This document shows positions 11,221-24,059 of a DNA stretch of 64,000 bases, one piece after another. The notes under the pieces were generated by a model. The model was not told the DNA's origin, did not search any database, and was given only the letters and a program-made list of their open reading frames with translations. Both the position numbers and the translations under genes were made by a program. Where the stretch lies: contig CM064430.1 of NCBI GenBank assembly GCA_032690845.1, forward strand, positions 53,355,882-53,419,881, read 5' to 3'. The first letter of the stretch is position 1. Every line of letters begins with the position of its first letter. Source of the DNA: Eleusine coracana subsp. coracana. Its lineage: Eukaryota; Streptophyta; Magnoliopsida; Poales; Poaceae.

Positions 11221-12300
11221 TGAGTATAAGAGAAGTGGCCGAGGTTATGGGAGGCGACGGACTCGGGTGGCTCGCAGGCCGCCGCCACACTTCACATTAA
11301 CCCTAACCCTAGATCTCAAAAAAAAAATCACTAACCCTAACCCTAATTAAGATTGACCCTACCCTAAGCACTCACCGCGGGTCATCGTTCCACCACGGCA
11401 TGTACACCGCCGCGAGTGGATGCCGTTCTCCTCCCACCCGCCGCCGAAGAGGTGCTGCGCGTATGAGTTCCGTGCGCGCACCCGTCGGGACCGGGTCAGG
11501 CCGTGCAGCATCAGCCTGCCGCACGCCCGCGCCTGCTGTCGTCCTCTGGTCGACGCAGCCGGGTTGCCGCCGACCGCTGTCGCTGCCGCCCGCATAAGCT
11601 CGACACGTCGCCGAGGGAAAGGGGACTGAGGATGAGAGAAGCTCGACACGTCGCCCGCATTGAGCTTAGATCCGGAGCAGAGGGAAAGGGGACTGAGGAT
11701 GAGAGAAGGTGGGGGCGGCGCGTGGTGGCGCGCGCGGCCATACCCGGCACGCGCAAGGCCCCAACACGTCGCCGGACGGCCGCCGGTCGCCCACCACCCT
11801 CACCGCTGCCGCAGCTCCAGTAGTGAGTGAGAGAGAGAAAGTGAGGGAGAGAGTGAGATTTTAGGGTAACGATTCGGCCGACTCCAATTTTATTCAGTCA
11901 CAGGCCGACCTCCACTGTTGGATCACCGCGAACGCCCAGGATTGACGCGGGGTGGGCAGCAGCCGCGCGCGTGGGCCGTGTCGGCAGCCTGCCCGTTTTC
12001 CGCGTGGGCCGAATGCCGCATGGGCTGCCGCTGAGCCGTGCGCATACACCACCGCTGAGCTGCGCCTAGCCGAGCCGCGAGTGTGAGCCGAGCTGTCGCA
12101 GCCGCCGAGCCGCACCAACCAGCTGCTTCTCATGAACCGAGCCGTCGCCATGCGCGAGCCGCCCTGCGCCTGAGCCGCGATTCCGGCTCGCCCGCGCACT
12201 GAGCCGAGCCGCCGCTTAGCTAGGTCGCTGCATCGACACGCTCGCTGGGCCGCGCTCGCTCGTGCTGTTGGGCCGCAGTGGGCCGCAATCCGAGATTCAG
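11221..12300. other. GC-rich leader inside the Copia element
   Basis: About 1 kb of GC-rich DNA is embedded in an otherwise AT-rich element. It contains two short CCCTAA runs (11,296-11,346) and many 'gagccg' and 'gggccg' repeats (about 11,990-12,290). Open frames on both strands are low-complexity Arg/Ala/Pro and show no domain. It could be an element leader or captured host DNA. Confidence 0.4.
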
Positions 12301-15300
12301 TATAACCTTGTCATTTGCCCAAATAATTAATTCAGATAAGTTATTAAGTTTTAAGATAAGTAATTAAGAAATTTTAGTTACTTTTGAGCTAACCTTGCTG
12401 CAATTTTTTTTATATAAGTGTTTATGATATGTTGCAGTAAAATTTCTCATAATCTTCTTAGATTATTTGGCATAATTTTTCAATTATTAATTGGAAAATT
12501 GTATAAGATAAATTCTCAAGAATAATTTCATACTGCTATATTATAAACTTCCACTGTCATTTTGAGAATTTATAGTCATCCAATATATTAAGTCTAATTA
12601 GAATTTAGTTCTCTAATTATATTGGATCTTAATGAGTTTGATATTTTAAGAAATAAGTTTAAGATTAATTTAGTCATTAAGTGTTTTTGCCAATATTCTG
12701 AGTTTTAATTGATGCTCCCAAATTATGTTTTGAAATTTAATAATCAAATTAAGCTTTCTCTACGTTTTTAACATGGATGGGAATTATTTCATCATTAAGT
12801 TAATGTCCAGTATAGATGATATTTTCTCACCACGCTTAAGTCATTATTTGAGAATATGACTTTTAATTATATTTTCGAATTTATTAAAATTATTTTGCTG
12901 AGAATATTAAGTTTGATCTATTAAATTCTAATAATCTTTAGTGCTATTTTATTTTGCCATCATAATTGTGCACTAAATACTAAATTTTTAAGGGTTGAAT
13001 CTTTAAGTTCCAGATTTAAGCTTATTTATTTTCCATCACCATCTATTGTGCCTTAAGATTAATAAGAAATGCATTATTTGTATTATTGTTGCAATAGGTA
13101 CTTGCACTATAAGATTATGATATTGACTAGATACTATTATTTGGTCTTATCAGCTTATATGAAGACCATTAAATTTTTTAATGGCATCGATTTTTCTTTA
13201 TGGAAAATTAAGGTGCAAGACATTCTCAAGTGTTTCTGGAACTTGATTATGTGCTTCGTGAGGTCAAGTCATTTTCTCCCACTTCTTGAATATCATTTCA
13301 AGCTAGATAAATGAGAGGAGGATAATGAGTTTGCTAAAGAAATAATCAAACGCCAAATCTCATATGGCATAAGGGGAGTATTTCATGATGATGATGACAA
13401 GACCGCTATGGAATTGTTTTCATAATAGAGGAAGTTACATAGGTGTTTTTTTTTTAAATTCCTCATGAAAAGATTTACCACCTCATGTTATGATGACCTA
13501 AGTGGATTAGCAAAGCATATTAGTAGCATGTGGGGCATAGCTTATGTGCTTAAGGCCCTTAGAATGAATCCTTCTGACTCATGCATGGAGCATTACATTA
13601 ACGAATCACTGAGAAATTCATGAGATCAGGGGAGTTGTTCTTAATTTTAATAGATGAAAATAAGTTAAAGTTCATATTGTTAGCAACTTGATTTAGAATT
13701 GTTTTATGGATTCAACATTCAGTTTGATGTCATTCAATTTAATGTACCTTAGTAAAACTTTTATTTTCAATATATCAGTATTTCATGAGTATATAATTTT
13801 TTTTTGTTTTGAAGTTCTCTCTTATATCATCAAGTTTAAGTTATTATTATTCTCTTGCTTTCCCACAAGCAAATTTCATAATTTTATTATGATTATTTTA
13901 AGTATATAAGAATAAGATATTATAAGTTAAGTGATGAGACCTTGTGGAATATGTGGCACACTCACGTTTAGGCCACAAATTCGAAGGGGAGAATGGAATA
14001 TCTCATCAATAATATGCTCTATTTAAGATGATATATTAAAAATTGCTCTTGTTAATTGAGAATTGATCTCATCAGTTTTTTGAATAAGGTAATAATTCTC
14101 TCCATGATAATTCATTGTTCATAAATTCATGGACAAAATTAAGTATATATCTTTAAATTATAATATTAAGGATAAGGTTTTTCTCAGTAATACTATGAGC
14201 AATGTTGTCTCAATATGTCGTTGTGCTGCTGATGACGCCTTGATCTAGTACCTGCTGATTTTCTAATTATGCCACTGTTAAATAAGAGTAAATTCAAGAG
14301 CAATTTTATCATGCTAGACATGATTATCTACTAAGTACACTTAGATGCCTCTATTTGAATAGAACCAATGAGAAGTTCATTTAGAGTACACTTGTAATTA
14401 ATTCTGACCATCGTTGTTTTAATTATGAGTTTAAGTTAAGTTTTCGCTTGTTTTCCCCACCGGTGATGCAAGTTGAAGCTTATTGCGTGATTTTAATCAG
14501 ACCACCGTACGGTTAAAATTTATGCTTTTATGTGTATCTTATTATACTATTGCCAATTATCTCAAATAAGTCATTGTGATTTTATTTCTTATTCTAGCCA
14601 CCGCTGGGTATGGTATAATTTTCACATATTTTGTTGTGCTATCCATTTCTGGCCACCGCTGTTGTGAATTAGTACACTGGAATCAGAGATGATTGAAGTA
14701 TAATCATATTCATGATACTAGCCACTGCAATTTTGTGAATATTAATCATATTAGTAAAGAAAACTTATTAGCGGCTAAATATCATGCCAAGATAAGAGAG
14801 CTACCATTGTAAATTATTGTTAGATAAGTTTATGGGCTGACACTTTTAATATTCTATTTATTCAGAATTTAATAGGAGGTCACAAAGAAGGAAGAAAATG
14901 GGGAGAAGAGAATCTTAATGAGATATAGGATAAGTTTTCTATATTGATGATTTAAGACATATACATATATGATTTTCTCATATATATACATTGTGTGCCA
15001 TAAGGATTTCTCTATTCTTTTCCTAACTCTGTTGAGGATTTATATTAAATTATAGATCTATAACAGAGATATGTAATGATTAATAATAAGTATTTTGGGC
15101 ACAAAAGTAGGAGATCCTCAGTTATTTCTAAAATTATAACCATATGAAGTCTGTGAATTTTGAACATAAGTATAGTTCATTCATAACAATTTTTTAATGG
15201 AATCAAAATAGTAGGCTATAATGTGTCTATAAATTTTGAGTGATTCCAAAGGAAAACTAAGATCCTAAATTCATAACTTCATATAAGTTTGTATGTTTTA

Positions 15301-16531
15301 TGGGCAACTATGATTCATTTTGTAAAGTTAAGGTGGATTATTTATTATCCTGATACTCTAAGGTGAATTCTTACTCTGTAAGCTAATAGAAATAAGTATG
15401 CGTTCCAAGAAAGGAGAAAAGTTTTCATCATATCATAAGTTACATCTCGTGATGCTTTTCTAGGTTTTGGGGGAGTAGTACACGAAGATGGAACCAAAGT
15501 GAGTATTAGGATTGTCATCGGAGTATAAAAGATAAGCGAGACTCTGAAGTGACAAATTTGTGAATGTATACACAGATATGCCTATTTTATTTACGTTATA
15601 TAGCAAATAATATTTTAAATATATAGTTAAGTATAAGATAAATAGGAAGATGTTCCTAATGCTTCTGATGAAGCTATATACTAATTCATATAAGAAATTG
15701 ACTTAGCATAACAAATCGAAATATTTGACAACTTTTTGTTAGTCTTAGTCCAGGGGAGGTCCACTCAAAAAGGTGTTTTAAAGATTACAACATCGAATAA
15801 TATGCTTATTTAATTAAGTTCTATTTAGATAAGATTTTGTGAGAGTGTAGATATAAATGTGCACAATTAAGTTTTATATCCTTCACTCTTACAGATATGA
15901 GCGATTCTGTAGAAAGCTCTAAAATAAGATTAGCATTATTAATGCTGATTTTGTATGATATGTGTTATTTCAGACGGGCATATAAAATATATTTTGGTGT
16001 AATTATTATTAAATTTGCATTGATTAAATTCAATGTTACTGTATTTGATTACAGTATTCCTTTCAAGTAGTGACATAAAGTTGATGGTATCAAGCCCATT
16101 AACAACTATATTATTATGTTATGAAAGAAGGGTCCCAGGATTAAGTCATGTTTAAGAAAATAGCTAGCTATATGACTATTCAGGGTCTTATCTTTTATCC
16201 TATTTTTCGTGAAATTAGTATGGATTTGATGATTAACCTGAAATATGATTTTGGATGAGGCCGAATAAATAAACTCCCAAAATAAGTTAATAAGTGTTCT
16301 ATCAAGGTATTGTAGTGACTTTAGTTAATGAAGTCCCGGTATGTCTGTAATGTCTGTCGATGACGCATTGGCTAGGTTTTGCTATGGTATTGAGTGTGAA
16401 TATAAGGCGAACAAAAGTTTAAGTTTAAGTTTAAGATTGTTGGATTAAGATAGAGATTGTTGATCTATGTGTATCACCTGTATGTGATCAATAAAGTGAA
16501 TATTATATTGACCTTCGGTCAAGGGGGAGAA

Positions 16532-17038
16532 TGTTGGAATTGACCTCGGTCAGGTCTAATTGGACCTCTAAGACCCAATCCGAATTTGTCTAAACCCCTA
16601 ATTAGTTGTTTTTGATTGGGAGACAAACTCAGCCCATCTAAGGGCCCGGCCCCACGTCTACAACACTATGTAACTAAAGGGAGACCTCTAGATTTTCCTA
16701 ATCGTGAGTTTATTCACGAGTTCAGCCATCAGAGCGTTTTCTGCTCTGATCTAACCGATCAAGAAGGGTGCTGGAAGACATGAAAACTCGGTACCCTTGA
16801 TCTACATCGACATCCAGGCGTTCTACTTCATCTACTACATCTATGGTGGCAAAGGACTTCATACACCTCATTAAACATTCGCTACAGGAAGCAATATGGC
16901 TGGTAAGTTCTTAAGTCTCACCAAATTCAGTATCAGTTTAAGTTCTAGGTGTGATCTATTTGCTGGACTAATTGATCGTGTTAATCTGCTATACCTAAGT
17001 TAGATTAAAATGCATCTCAGATTAAATTAAATTTAATA
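16532..17038 (+). repeat. 3' LTR of the decayed Copia element
   Basis: It begins TGTTGGAATTGACC directly after the polypurine tract. Its last bases (..TTTAATA) have mutated away from the canonical CA end, but the following AGATG matches the 5' flank. Confidence 0.88.
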
Positions 17039-17043
17039 AGATG

Positions 17044-17559
17044 CGTATCTTTGTATTAAGAAAAAATTTAAATCGATGACCTTTAAGTGTGCATTGGCAG
17101 CCACCGAGTAGACTTACAAACATTACACGTTATTTACACGAAGCCTACCCTGATCTACGGGGTTAAAGCACTACTCTCACATCAAGAAACAGCCGATGTT
17201 CTTTGCTCCCGCCGCTTCCATAGTCACGTCCCCGGTGCTTCATCGCTTTGAGTTCGAGTGTTCCGAGTAACGGATTTCGTATTCATCATTAAGTCGTGCC
17301 AAGGCAATTAGCCAATAAAATTAGCCAAATTCTCGCATAAGCCGTGAGCTTCTCATTCAAGTGTACCAAAACGACAATAGGACGCTCGAGTCAGTGTTCT
17401 AGGAGCTGAGCAATAGCAAATTCTGTTTGCAAGAAAGAACACAAGCAAAATATAACAGAATCGATTTCTCTCAAAACATCGGATAAACAGAGGACACAGG
17501 CACACAGCAGACAGAGCATCAGTTTAGCACACGTCTTTCATTATTCTACTGCAAAATCT
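17044..17559. other. No gene seen
   Basis: Intergenic DNA between the Copia element and the subtilase fragment. Nothing recognised. Confidence 0.5.
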
Positions 17560-17945
17560 CTAGTTCTTCCACTGAAAGGCCACGGGGCTCCTGACGGTAT
17601 GATCAATGCTCTGCCAGCTGATGTGCCCAAAGTCCCATCCGGCCGTCAAGTTTCCTCCCGCCAGGCTTCTGAACTCGACGGTGTAGCTCTTCTTCTCGTT
17701 CGGCCTTGTGAACTCCAGCGTCCTCGGCGTCACGGTCACCTTGACACGCTCCGGCGTAGCGTAGCTGACAGTGTACGTCTCGGTCTTCTCTGACACGGTG
17801 GTCACCGTCCGCGTCAGGGTCCGGACGTCGGTGCCGTTACCGGAGACCACCACAAACGACCGGTAGTTGAGGCCGGCGGGGCCGCCGGGGAGCGTCCGAG
17901 TGCAGCTGGCCAAATCAGGAGCGAAACGCTGCAGAGGCTCGGCGA
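17560..17945 (-). pseudogene. Subtilase C-terminal fragment (Fn3-like domain only)
   Basis: On the minus strand the frame reads AEPLQRFAPDLASCTRTLPGG at about 17,935-17,873, then the whole Fn3-like domain, and ends VRSPVAFQWKN with a stop at 17,560. It is clearly related to the C-termini at 3,990-4,370 and 54,830-55,220 but not identical to either, for example WQSIDHTVRSP against WESTDHSVRSP. The propeptide, catalytic domain and promoter are missing. Upstream it abuts the promoter region of the gene at 18,122, so the two are back to back. I read it as a truncated older copy. Confidence 0.9.
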
Positions 17946-18047
17946 ACCCGAAGGCAAGGAGATGACGTCATCCGCGTCACGCACGCGGTTGGGACGGTTC
18001 GGCCGCATCCGGTTCGGACTGGATCACCAATTCGTGTCATATGCGTT

Positions 18048-18055
18048 TATAAATA
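18048..18055 (+). promoter_or_regulatory. TATA box of the CUE-family-like gene
   Basis: TATAAATA lies 74 bp upstream of the ATG at 18,122, a good core-promoter distance. A tgacgtca (CRE/bZIP-type) palindrome lies at about 17,962-17,969. Confidence 0.7.
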
Positions 18056-18121
18056 CAACACAATCGCGGTGGAGGTCATCCGAAGAGAAGAGGAGGCAGA
18101 CGCAACAACACATCGCGACCG

Positions 18122-18793
18122 ATGGCTGCAATCGTTGCGAGCCGGAAGCGATCGGCGAGCCCCTTCCTCGACGAGGCGTTCCCGGCGCCGCCTCACCTCG
18201 CCAAGCGCGGCCGGTTCACGCCCTGCGCGGCCGTTGTCGCATCGCCGCAGCAATCCTCCAGCTCCCGGGATGCCGCGGCGTCCCGCGTCTCGCGCGCCGC
18301 GGCCCATCATGGCGGCGTGAACGAGTGCGCGAGCGTCCTCGTCGAGGAGATGGCGGCGGCGAACGATTTGGCCGACGCCAAGAGCATCGCGTCCTGGATC
18401 CTGGCGCTCTTCAAGGACGCCGTCGCCGAGCGCGCGGCGGCGGGGCTGAAAGCGCAGATGGCGTCGGGGTCGACAGAGGCGGCATGTTTGAAGGAGGAGA
18501 ACAGCTCGCTCAAGGCACATGCGGCGCAATCGTCGGCGGAGATCGCGAAGCTGCGGGAGGAGATCGCCGCGACCAAGGCCCAGGCGGCCGCGCTGGAGCA
18601 CGACAACGCGGTGCTCAAGCGCGGCGTGGTGCTGCTGCACGCGCGGCGGCAGGAGGAGGCCGCGTCGTCGTCGGAGATGGTGATGATGAAGAAGAAGGTG
18701 GCGGAGCTGGAGATGGCCAACTACGCGCTCACCATCCGGCTGCGCGACGCTGACACATGCCGCTTCCAGGCCTTCCACAACAACACCTTCTGA
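18122..18793 (+). CDS. Coiled-coil protein resembling plant CUE-family proteins, lacking the CUE domain
   Basis: This is an uninterrupted 223-codon gene. The N-terminus (MAAIVASRKRSASPFLDEAF, then an Ala/Pro/Lys stretch with KRGRF) resembles the short N-terminal motif of plant proteins annotated as 'ubiquitin system component Cue'. The C-terminal half is a coiled coil (LKEENSSLKAH..., LEHDNAVLKRGVVLLHARRQEE) ending in LEMANYALTIRLRDAD and a Phe-rich tail, also like that family. The roughly 40-residue ubiquitin-binding CUE helix bundle expected between these parts appears absent: residues 40-100 hold only Ala-rich sequence and ASVLVEEMAAANDLADAKS. Function is unknown; a scaffold or decoy form is possible. 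GC-rich codon use and a TATA box argue that it is real. The family assignment rests on remembered motifs. Confidence 0.72.
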   Translation: MAAIVASRKRSASPFLDEAFPAPPHLAKRGRFTPCAAVVASPQQSSSSRDAAASRVSRAAAHHGGVNECASVLVEEMAAANDLADAKSIASWILALFKDAVAERAAAGLKAQMASGSTEAACLKEENSSLKAHAAQSSAEIAKLREEIAATKAQAAALEHDNAVLKRGVVLLHARRQEEAASSSEMVMMKKKVAELEMANYALTIRLRDADTCRFQAFHNNTF

Positions 18794-19720
18794 GAGCTTA
18801 TGATGGCTAATCATTGTAATCAGCAGTATACCCGAAACGTTCCAAGCGTACGTTCTGATGAGGGGCTTCGTTAGGGCTAATGACGGTATCTTTAGTTGCT
18901 GCTTAATGCACAAAATTATTGTACTACTATATTAATTAGTACTCTGACGTAGCTCAACTTCTCTGTTGTTGTTCCCTTTTGGGTTGATTGTTTACTACGA
19001 ATCCAAGTTGTTCAGTGTGTTGGTGCTTCTTCGATCCCCTTGCAACGACTTGTGAGCGTGTCTGCGTGTGCATTGTCTTCTTCTCAAGTTCGTCGTCATG
19101 CTATGTCATTGGCAGGCTTCTTCCCAAATTCCTTAGTGTACATTACAGGCTGTAGCTTGCGGACGTAACAGCAAAATTCTTAACGGAGTTAGAAATTAGT
19201 TTGTGTACTACTAATGTTCGTGCACGCTCGTGGTGTACAACGTGAACACAACGACATTGCAGAGTTATGGAGGCCCGGCCCGCACCATGCCTGCTACTGT
19301 GTTGTCGCCCCTTGCGTTCAGGGAGAGCCTCGTACAGCATCAGTGTTCCAAAGCCTGCTCTCCCGATGATGCAATGCCATGGATCAAGTTTTTCTGAGTT
19401 CATTTTCTGATCGTTTGTTTCAAAGCGTGCAGCACCAGTAGCTAGCAGAAGTTACTACATTCCATTTTCTGATTGTTCTAGACTTTTGGGCCAGGATTAA
19501 TGCTAAAAAAATTTGGTATATATAAAGATTGCCATTTAAGACGATCGCCAATGTATTCATTCCATGGGTCTGTTATGTGCTGAAAAAAAGGGTCTTCATC
19601 ATCTTTGTAATTTTGCATGTACTAGTCTGAACTTGTTTTGCTTGAAGTTTAGGCTAGAAAGCACATATTAAGTGCATGCTGCTTATCGACAAAATTTCTT
19701 TTCTATTTTTTTTTTCATAA
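18794..19720. other. 3' flank of the CUE-family-like gene, no other gene
   Basis: AT-rich; short frames without domains. The first part is probably the 3' UTR of the preceding gene. Confidence 0.45.
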
Positions 19721-20525
19721 ATACATGGGAAGAAGTGAAGAATGCTAATGGATGACCGTGCGTTCACAATGTGCGAGATATCTTTAGCTTTGACTGAAAA
19801 TCAGCAATTGCAAGTCTACCCACACCTGCAGTTCATTTTGGTGAACATGATATATAGAAAAATTAAGGAAAAAAATCTTTTATGCCATTCGCATAAACTT
19901 CAATCTTCCATCTGTCACCTAAAAAAGTCTTATCCGCTCAGTGCCATTAGTGCTAAATTTTTATCCTCCTCATGCCATTACAATGGCATTTATGTGATTT
20001 TGATTATTGTTAAATTTTTAAAATATCAGCACTGCCCCTATGGTTTTCTTCTATCACGAGCAAGCATTTGTCAGGGAGGGGGCAGTGCGCAACCATCGGG
20101 GAGGAGGAGGCAACAGCGTCATGCTTGGAGTGGCAGCGCTGTCGTTGTTCGCGGAGGAAGAGGCAGCGAGGATGGGGCAGTGCAGCGCCGCTAGGGAGGA
20201 GGAGGGTGGGGTGGCGCACCGCCGTCGCGCGCGAAGGAATGGGGTGGCGGGGAGGAGCAGCGCGCCGCCATCGCGTGCAGAGCAGGAGGTGGCAGGGTGA
20301 GCCAGGGCGGCACCATCGCACGTAGAGGAGGGCGAGGCGGGATAGGGCGGCGCACCGCTGCATGCCGAGGAAGGGGCTGCAAGGATGGGTCATTGCGGCG
20401 CCGTCACGAAGGAGGAGGGCGGGGCAGCATACCGCCGTCACGCTCGAGCATGGGGGAATGGGGCAGCAGGGAGGAGCAGCGCGCCGCCATCACGCCCGGA
20501 GCAGGAGGCATGACAGGGTGTAACA
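19721..20525. repeat. Scrambled copy of arm sequences in the spacer
   Basis: Bases 19,721-19,870 match the right-arm flank near 25,407-25,565 (motif around 'atacatgggaagaa...ccgtgcgt.acaatgtgcga...gcagttcattttg'). Directly after it, 19,876-20,520 resembles the GC-rich repeat at 5,731-6,120. Both pieces also belong to the arms, but their spacing and order differ here. The Arg/Gly-rich frames in the GC-rich part look non-coding. Confidence 0.6.
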
Positions 20526-22582
20526 ACACCGACTTACCACGGAGCCAGCTCTGTTCCAGGATCTTCTTGGGTGGTGACGCGCGCTGTGACGCTCAATAGT
20601 ACAACACATAACAGAGAATATAATTGCAACAAGAACATAGATAGAGTACAGAGTTTTACATAAATCTGAATTTAAAGTTTACAAACCAGAGTTTTTAGAA
20701 AATGCGGAAGCGAAATAGTCTACATAATGGATAGTTTGACAGATTAAGTAAGATGCATTCGTTCTCTCACGACGATTCAAACAGCATATCCGACTTTGTA
20801 GGTGTTTGTCCAAACACCGTGCCGGCAATCATCGGTCTACTCCTTCTCATCATCAGTGCACCGTTCCCACTCGATGTTCCAGCAGTCAGGTCGCTGGTCT
20901 TCATAGTGGAACCTTCCACCGTAGTGGCAGTCTCCACCGTGGTCATCTGAAAACCACATAAAACGTCACCCTGAGTAATTAGTTTACTCAACAAGATTAA
21001 CCCGTCAAGAAGGCCAACTACAGCTGACTCCTAGACATGCACATGCTAAGAGTGTAGGGTTTATGTTGCGAAAAACCAGCCTAAGAGTAAATCCCTAGTT
21101 TTTTTCAAGTTTTAGCATCAAGTTAAGTTAATAGGTGAAATAGTAAATTTAGTTTGCACTATAACTATAACAATCATGGTTACAATACAATTAATGATAA
21201 TTTCCAAACAACAATATTAAACCCTTTCAACAAATTAATGGCTTTCGATACTGTTCTGAAGTAGCGATCAAGTGGTACTCGTTACTGTGAGGGGCAGCGA
21301 CTCGAATCGATTTACATCCTGCAGGAGAACCTGCTTGCACGATCCATACGCACTTCATGGAAGCCGCATGGAGCAACCTTTCACTGCGGTACCACAAAGT
21401 CTTTCGGGTCTAGACTCCCCCGAGGAGGGTCCCCCAATGCGATGCACCCCGTGCCGTCATCCGTGGGTAGATTACTCCCTCCTCTCAGCCCCAGTTCCAC
21501 CAAAGAAGGGAGAAGGCTATCTTCCGATCAGGCAGTAGTCGTAGCTACGTTAGTTTACTGGGCCCATAACTCCAGCATGTAAACAGTATGTTCAAACTTG
21601 ATCCCATGGGCCGGACACGAGACGTAGGCTTAGATGACTCGGACGGGGCTACCTCCTTGAAGACAAGTTGTCCTTCCCTTTTCACCTAGATGCCCGTCCG
21701 GTCTTTAATTATTATCCCATTCTAACTTTCCTTCATCTTTCATCATTCCCAAGTGATAATACTTCCTGGTCTATGAGTGGTCTCCATACCACTCGACGAA
21801 TGATCACCCTAAATTAAGCAGAGCGACTACCATCTTGGGGCTATTAGCAGGTAACGGGAACCTACTGCAATACTATATTTTCAAACAACTCCTATAACTT
21901 AATGCACGGACAAGCCTATATCCCTAATCAGTGATAAACAAAAATATAAAACTGGTGGATGCACCGGGGCTTGCCTTGAGTTGGTTCCTGGTTAGCGGAG
22001 TGTCCTCCTTGCTATTCTGGCTCCTGCTCCTGTCCTGCCTCCATGTGGTTCACCTCGTGACCTATATGATGCGGATGATATAATGCATGAGAATATTATT
22101 CGGTTCATGGCACTTCCTCAACAAATACGTCAACATGAATATTACATGTAGAAGTGGAAGAGGTATGTCGGTTAGTTCAGTAATATAACATATATGGCCG
22201 AGACATATCATGGGTGTGTTTAGTGTATTTCCTTCATAGACTTTAAAAACTAAAAGTGGAAATTTGGTATAAAAAGTACGGGGTGTTGTCCATCGAAAAT
22301 GTTACTCAATGTTTAATAGGGTTTACGAAACCGTCGAGCTTTGGAAAAGAGTTAACATTTTAGTATGGTTCTAAAAGTCAATTGCATATGGGTGATTTAC
22401 TGTAACTAGAATACATCAGGGATAATTTCTTGGCCAAATTTCACTTACATGTCTTGAGCCATTAATTTTAAATAATTAAAACTAAATTTAGGGTTGAATA
22501 ATTAATTGTGACAAAATTATAAAGAAGTGGGACTCATGATTTTACAGGAAGGTCCAATAATTCAAAGCATGATTTTACACCA
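20526..22582. other. Unclassified non-coding repeat-like DNA
   Basis: I find no convincing gene. Parts (about 21,250-21,720) have the mixed composition of a grass retrotransposon LTR or leader, but I could not find a second copy in the window or terminal features. Confidence 0.35.
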
Positions 22583-22796
22583 AGTATCAAAAATTTACTA
22601 AACATATATAATTAGAACTAAATTTATTGATGTTTTGGCCATTTAATTTAGTATGGATAAAAACACTAACATGCAGGGGGATTTACTAATTTTGTTAAAT
22701 AGTTCACAGTAAATAGTTTACTATGCATTTTCAAAGTTTATTTAATTTACTGGAAATAGAATCTAATTGAAAAGGAAATGAAAACGAATTTCCGGC

Positions 22797-23700
22797 CTCG
22801 TGGGCCAGATCTACCACGGCCCACCGGCCAGATGCGCGCGTGCGGGGGTTCCCTCGGCCCGGATCTGGCCTGAGCATGGGGAATGTCCAAGGCCAGTGTG
22901 GCCCATGGCCGGCTTGGCCCATTGGCCAGCTCAGCTGAGCCGAGCGCGCGGCGGCGGCGCCCTCGGCCGCGTGCGGTGGCGCGGGCACGGCGGCCCGCTG
23001 GAGCGATGGCAGCACCCCCATTTGCATGGACATGGCCAAGGGAGTGGTGCGGGTGCGCAGCGCGCTAGAAGAGAGAGACCGGCTCACCCGGTTCGGTCGG
23101 CGCCGAGCGGTGGCGGGTGGCGGCGGTCGGCGACCGTGTTCCAGCAGCGGATCTACACGGGGGCGAGCCGAGCGAGGCCGAGTGGAGGCACCAAGTCTGG
23201 GAGAGCGTGCATGCGTAAGTAATCGGTCGGAGACTCACCGTGGTGGAAGGGCGACGTTGGGGAAGGGTGGCCGGGTTCGGGGAGGACGACGTCGATTGCC
23301 AGTGGCTCGGAGTCGGAGGAGGGAAATGGCTTCGCGCGGAGCACCCCGACGTCAGGGCGGAGCTCGGATTACCGCCAGCTGGGGCGGGAGGGCAGCGCAA
23401 TGGCTAGGTGGTGCGGAGGGTTGACGGCGGAAGCAGATGTGAGTGCGGTGCTGTGGAAGCAATGAGCGAAGAGGGAGAGAGAGAAGTGGGAGTGTTCCGA
23501 CCAGAGAGGGGGCAAAAGGGGATGTCTGGGAGTCGAGTGGGGCAGTCGATTCGCGGCTTCGGCCGTTGTCTGGCCGACGGCGCCCACGCGGCGTACGGGC
23601 AGGCGGGCGAGGTGGGCGGGACGGTGTGCTTCTTCAGGGTCACTGATAGGTGGGCCCGCTCGGAGTTTTTCTTTTTCGTTTAATTTCAAATTCCTATAAA
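22797..23700. other. GC-rich block with splice-like signals (right arm copy)
   Basis: Mirror of 6,540-7,445 with a few substitutions and indels. The differences break any shared long frame, supporting a non-coding status today. Confidence 0.35.
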
Positions 23701-24059
23701 CTGAGATTGCTTCATCTTTTCATGGGAATTAATTGGGGGCAGATCAAACAAAACCAAAAACATGGGAGAGCTCCACATGATGTTAGTGATTTTATAAAAA
23801 TTCTAACTACCAATAGTTCTCCATAAAATTTAAATAGGAATTTTGTAAATGGGGCTGGTTTCAGATCTTTTTGACATTTGTTTGGAGCATTAAATAATGG
23901 AGTAAAAATCTGAGAAATTTCTCAAAATTCTAATTGATCATGACCAACAACACATATTTTTGGTAGGGGTGACCTCTGTTGAAAAGTTGGGACTTGTAGT
24001 TTAAATGTCATTCGAATTTGCTTGAATTTTAGTTTGAATGGGACAAATTCAGTTTAACC

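Larger units (their letters stand above)
10437..17038 (+). mobile_element. Decayed Copia-type LTR retrotransposon (6.6 kb)
   Basis: The element is bounded by a 5-bp duplication AGATG (10,432-10,436 and 17,039-17,043). It has two similar LTRs, a primer-binding-like site right after the 5' LTR (tttgatatcagagccatag, compare the initiator-Met type TGGTATCAGAGC) and a polypurine tract (aagggggagaa) just before the 3' LTR. The interior is highly decayed. The only clear coding relic is a Copia gag motif near 13,160-13,235 (KTIKFFNGIDFSLWKIKV). A weak 'LWHxxLGH'-like relic lies near 13,940-13,980. A GC-rich stretch (11,221-12,300) lies between the primer site and gag. Confidence 0.88.

Noticed and set aside
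11296..11346. Interstitial telomere repeat
   Set aside because: Only about four CCCTAA units in two short runs, not the plant CCCTAAA array; more likely chance or leader sequence.
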